A DNA stretch of 5,203 bases from Candidatus Poseidoniales archaeon (lineage in GTDB: Archaea; Thermoplasmatota; Poseidoniia; Poseidoniales; Thalassarchaeaceae): contig JAPKEY010000111.1 in assembly GCA_028821815.1 (NCBI GenBank), positions 1-5,203 of the forward strand, given 5' to 3'. Both the position numbers and the translations under genes were made by a program. The notes beneath the pieces were generated by a model, which saw only the letters and a program-made list of their open reading frames with translations, was not told where the DNA came from and did not search any database. Shown one piece after another: positions 5,131 through 5,203 of the stretch (its first letter is position 1; each line of letters opens with the position of its first letter).

Positions 5131-5203
5131 AGCATCGCCGAATCATTGCAGGCATATCAAATCGCCGCCGTAGGCGGCTTATCGAATCACAGGCGCTTCT
5201 CAG
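5131..5203 (-). promoter_or_regulatory. Leader and probable promoter region of the minus-strand operon
   Basis: No complete gene is seen in these 73 bases. On the minus strand an AT-rich TTTGATATG is centred about 27 bases before the hydratase ATG and is the best candidate for a TATA-like box. A palindrome (5164-5178) lies just upstream of it. The first bases could hold the last codons of an upstream minus-strand gene (reading EKRL then TGA at 5189-5187), but this is too short to support. Confidence 0.3.
5164..5178. repeat. Perfect 6-3-6 palindrome upstream of the hydratase gene
   Basis: On the minus strand GCCGCC-TAC-GGCGGC is a perfect GC-rich inverted repeat with a TAC loop, 34-48 bases before the hydratase start. 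The lack of a following T-run argues against a bacterial intrinsic terminator. It shares the core CCTACGG and the triloop with the palindrome at 4226-4242, though the outer arms differ. It may be a terminator-like structure of an upstream gene or a regulatory site. Confidence 0.5.

Noticed and set aside
5187..5201. Possible last codons (EKRL, stop) of an upstream minus-strand gene
   Set aside because: Five codons at the window edge cannot be told from chance; the sequence to the right is needed.

Overview
The window is a densely packed prokaryotic segment of moderate base composition whose genes nearly all belong to CoA-thioester catabolism. No rRNA, tRNA, transposase, integrase or CRISPR array was seen, and no gene-free stretch exceeds about 75 bases. 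Taxonomy cannot be fixed from the sequence. Short intergenic gaps, overlapping stops and starts, and several starts without a Shine-Dalgarno sequence but with an AT-rich box about 27 bases upstream would suit an uncultured (perhaps marine) archaeon or a streamlined bacterium. This is a weak inference.

Layout. (1) Bases 1-300, minus: the first 100 residues of an aldehyde dehydrogenase that runs off the left edge. (2) Bases 301-353: a 53-bp divergent promoter region. (3) Bases 354-1591, plus: a crotonase-fold protein with PaaG-type isomerase features, then a SixA-like histidine phosphatase 8 bp downstream. (4) Bases 1588-5130, minus: a four-gene run transcribed right to left. It encodes an enoyl-CoA hydratase with both catalytic glutamates, a BoxB-family di-iron oxygenase that is short for the family, an unrecognised 188-residue protein, and a 3-hydroxyacyl-CoA dehydrogenase. 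The plus and minus groups converge with their stop codons overlapping at 1588-1591. (5) Bases 5131-5203: a leader with a perfect short palindrome. A second palindrome with the same CCTACGG core lies immediately before the oxygenase start.

The genes can be joined into one pathway resembling the aerobic hybrid Box (benzoyl-CoA) and Paa (phenylacetyl-CoA) routes: epoxidation of an aryl-CoA by the BoxB-like oxygenase, rearrangement of the epoxide by the PaaG-like isomerase, oxidation of a ring-opened semialdehyde by the aldehyde dehydrogenase, then beta-oxidation by the hydratase and the dehydrogenase. This is inference from family membership. No reductase (BoxA or PaaE), no PaaB/PaaC, no full-length BoxC, no ring hydrolase, no CoA ligase and no thiolase is visible. 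The most interesting candidates are the shortened BoxB homologue with its unknown 188-residue neighbour, and the palindrome at the oxygenase start.
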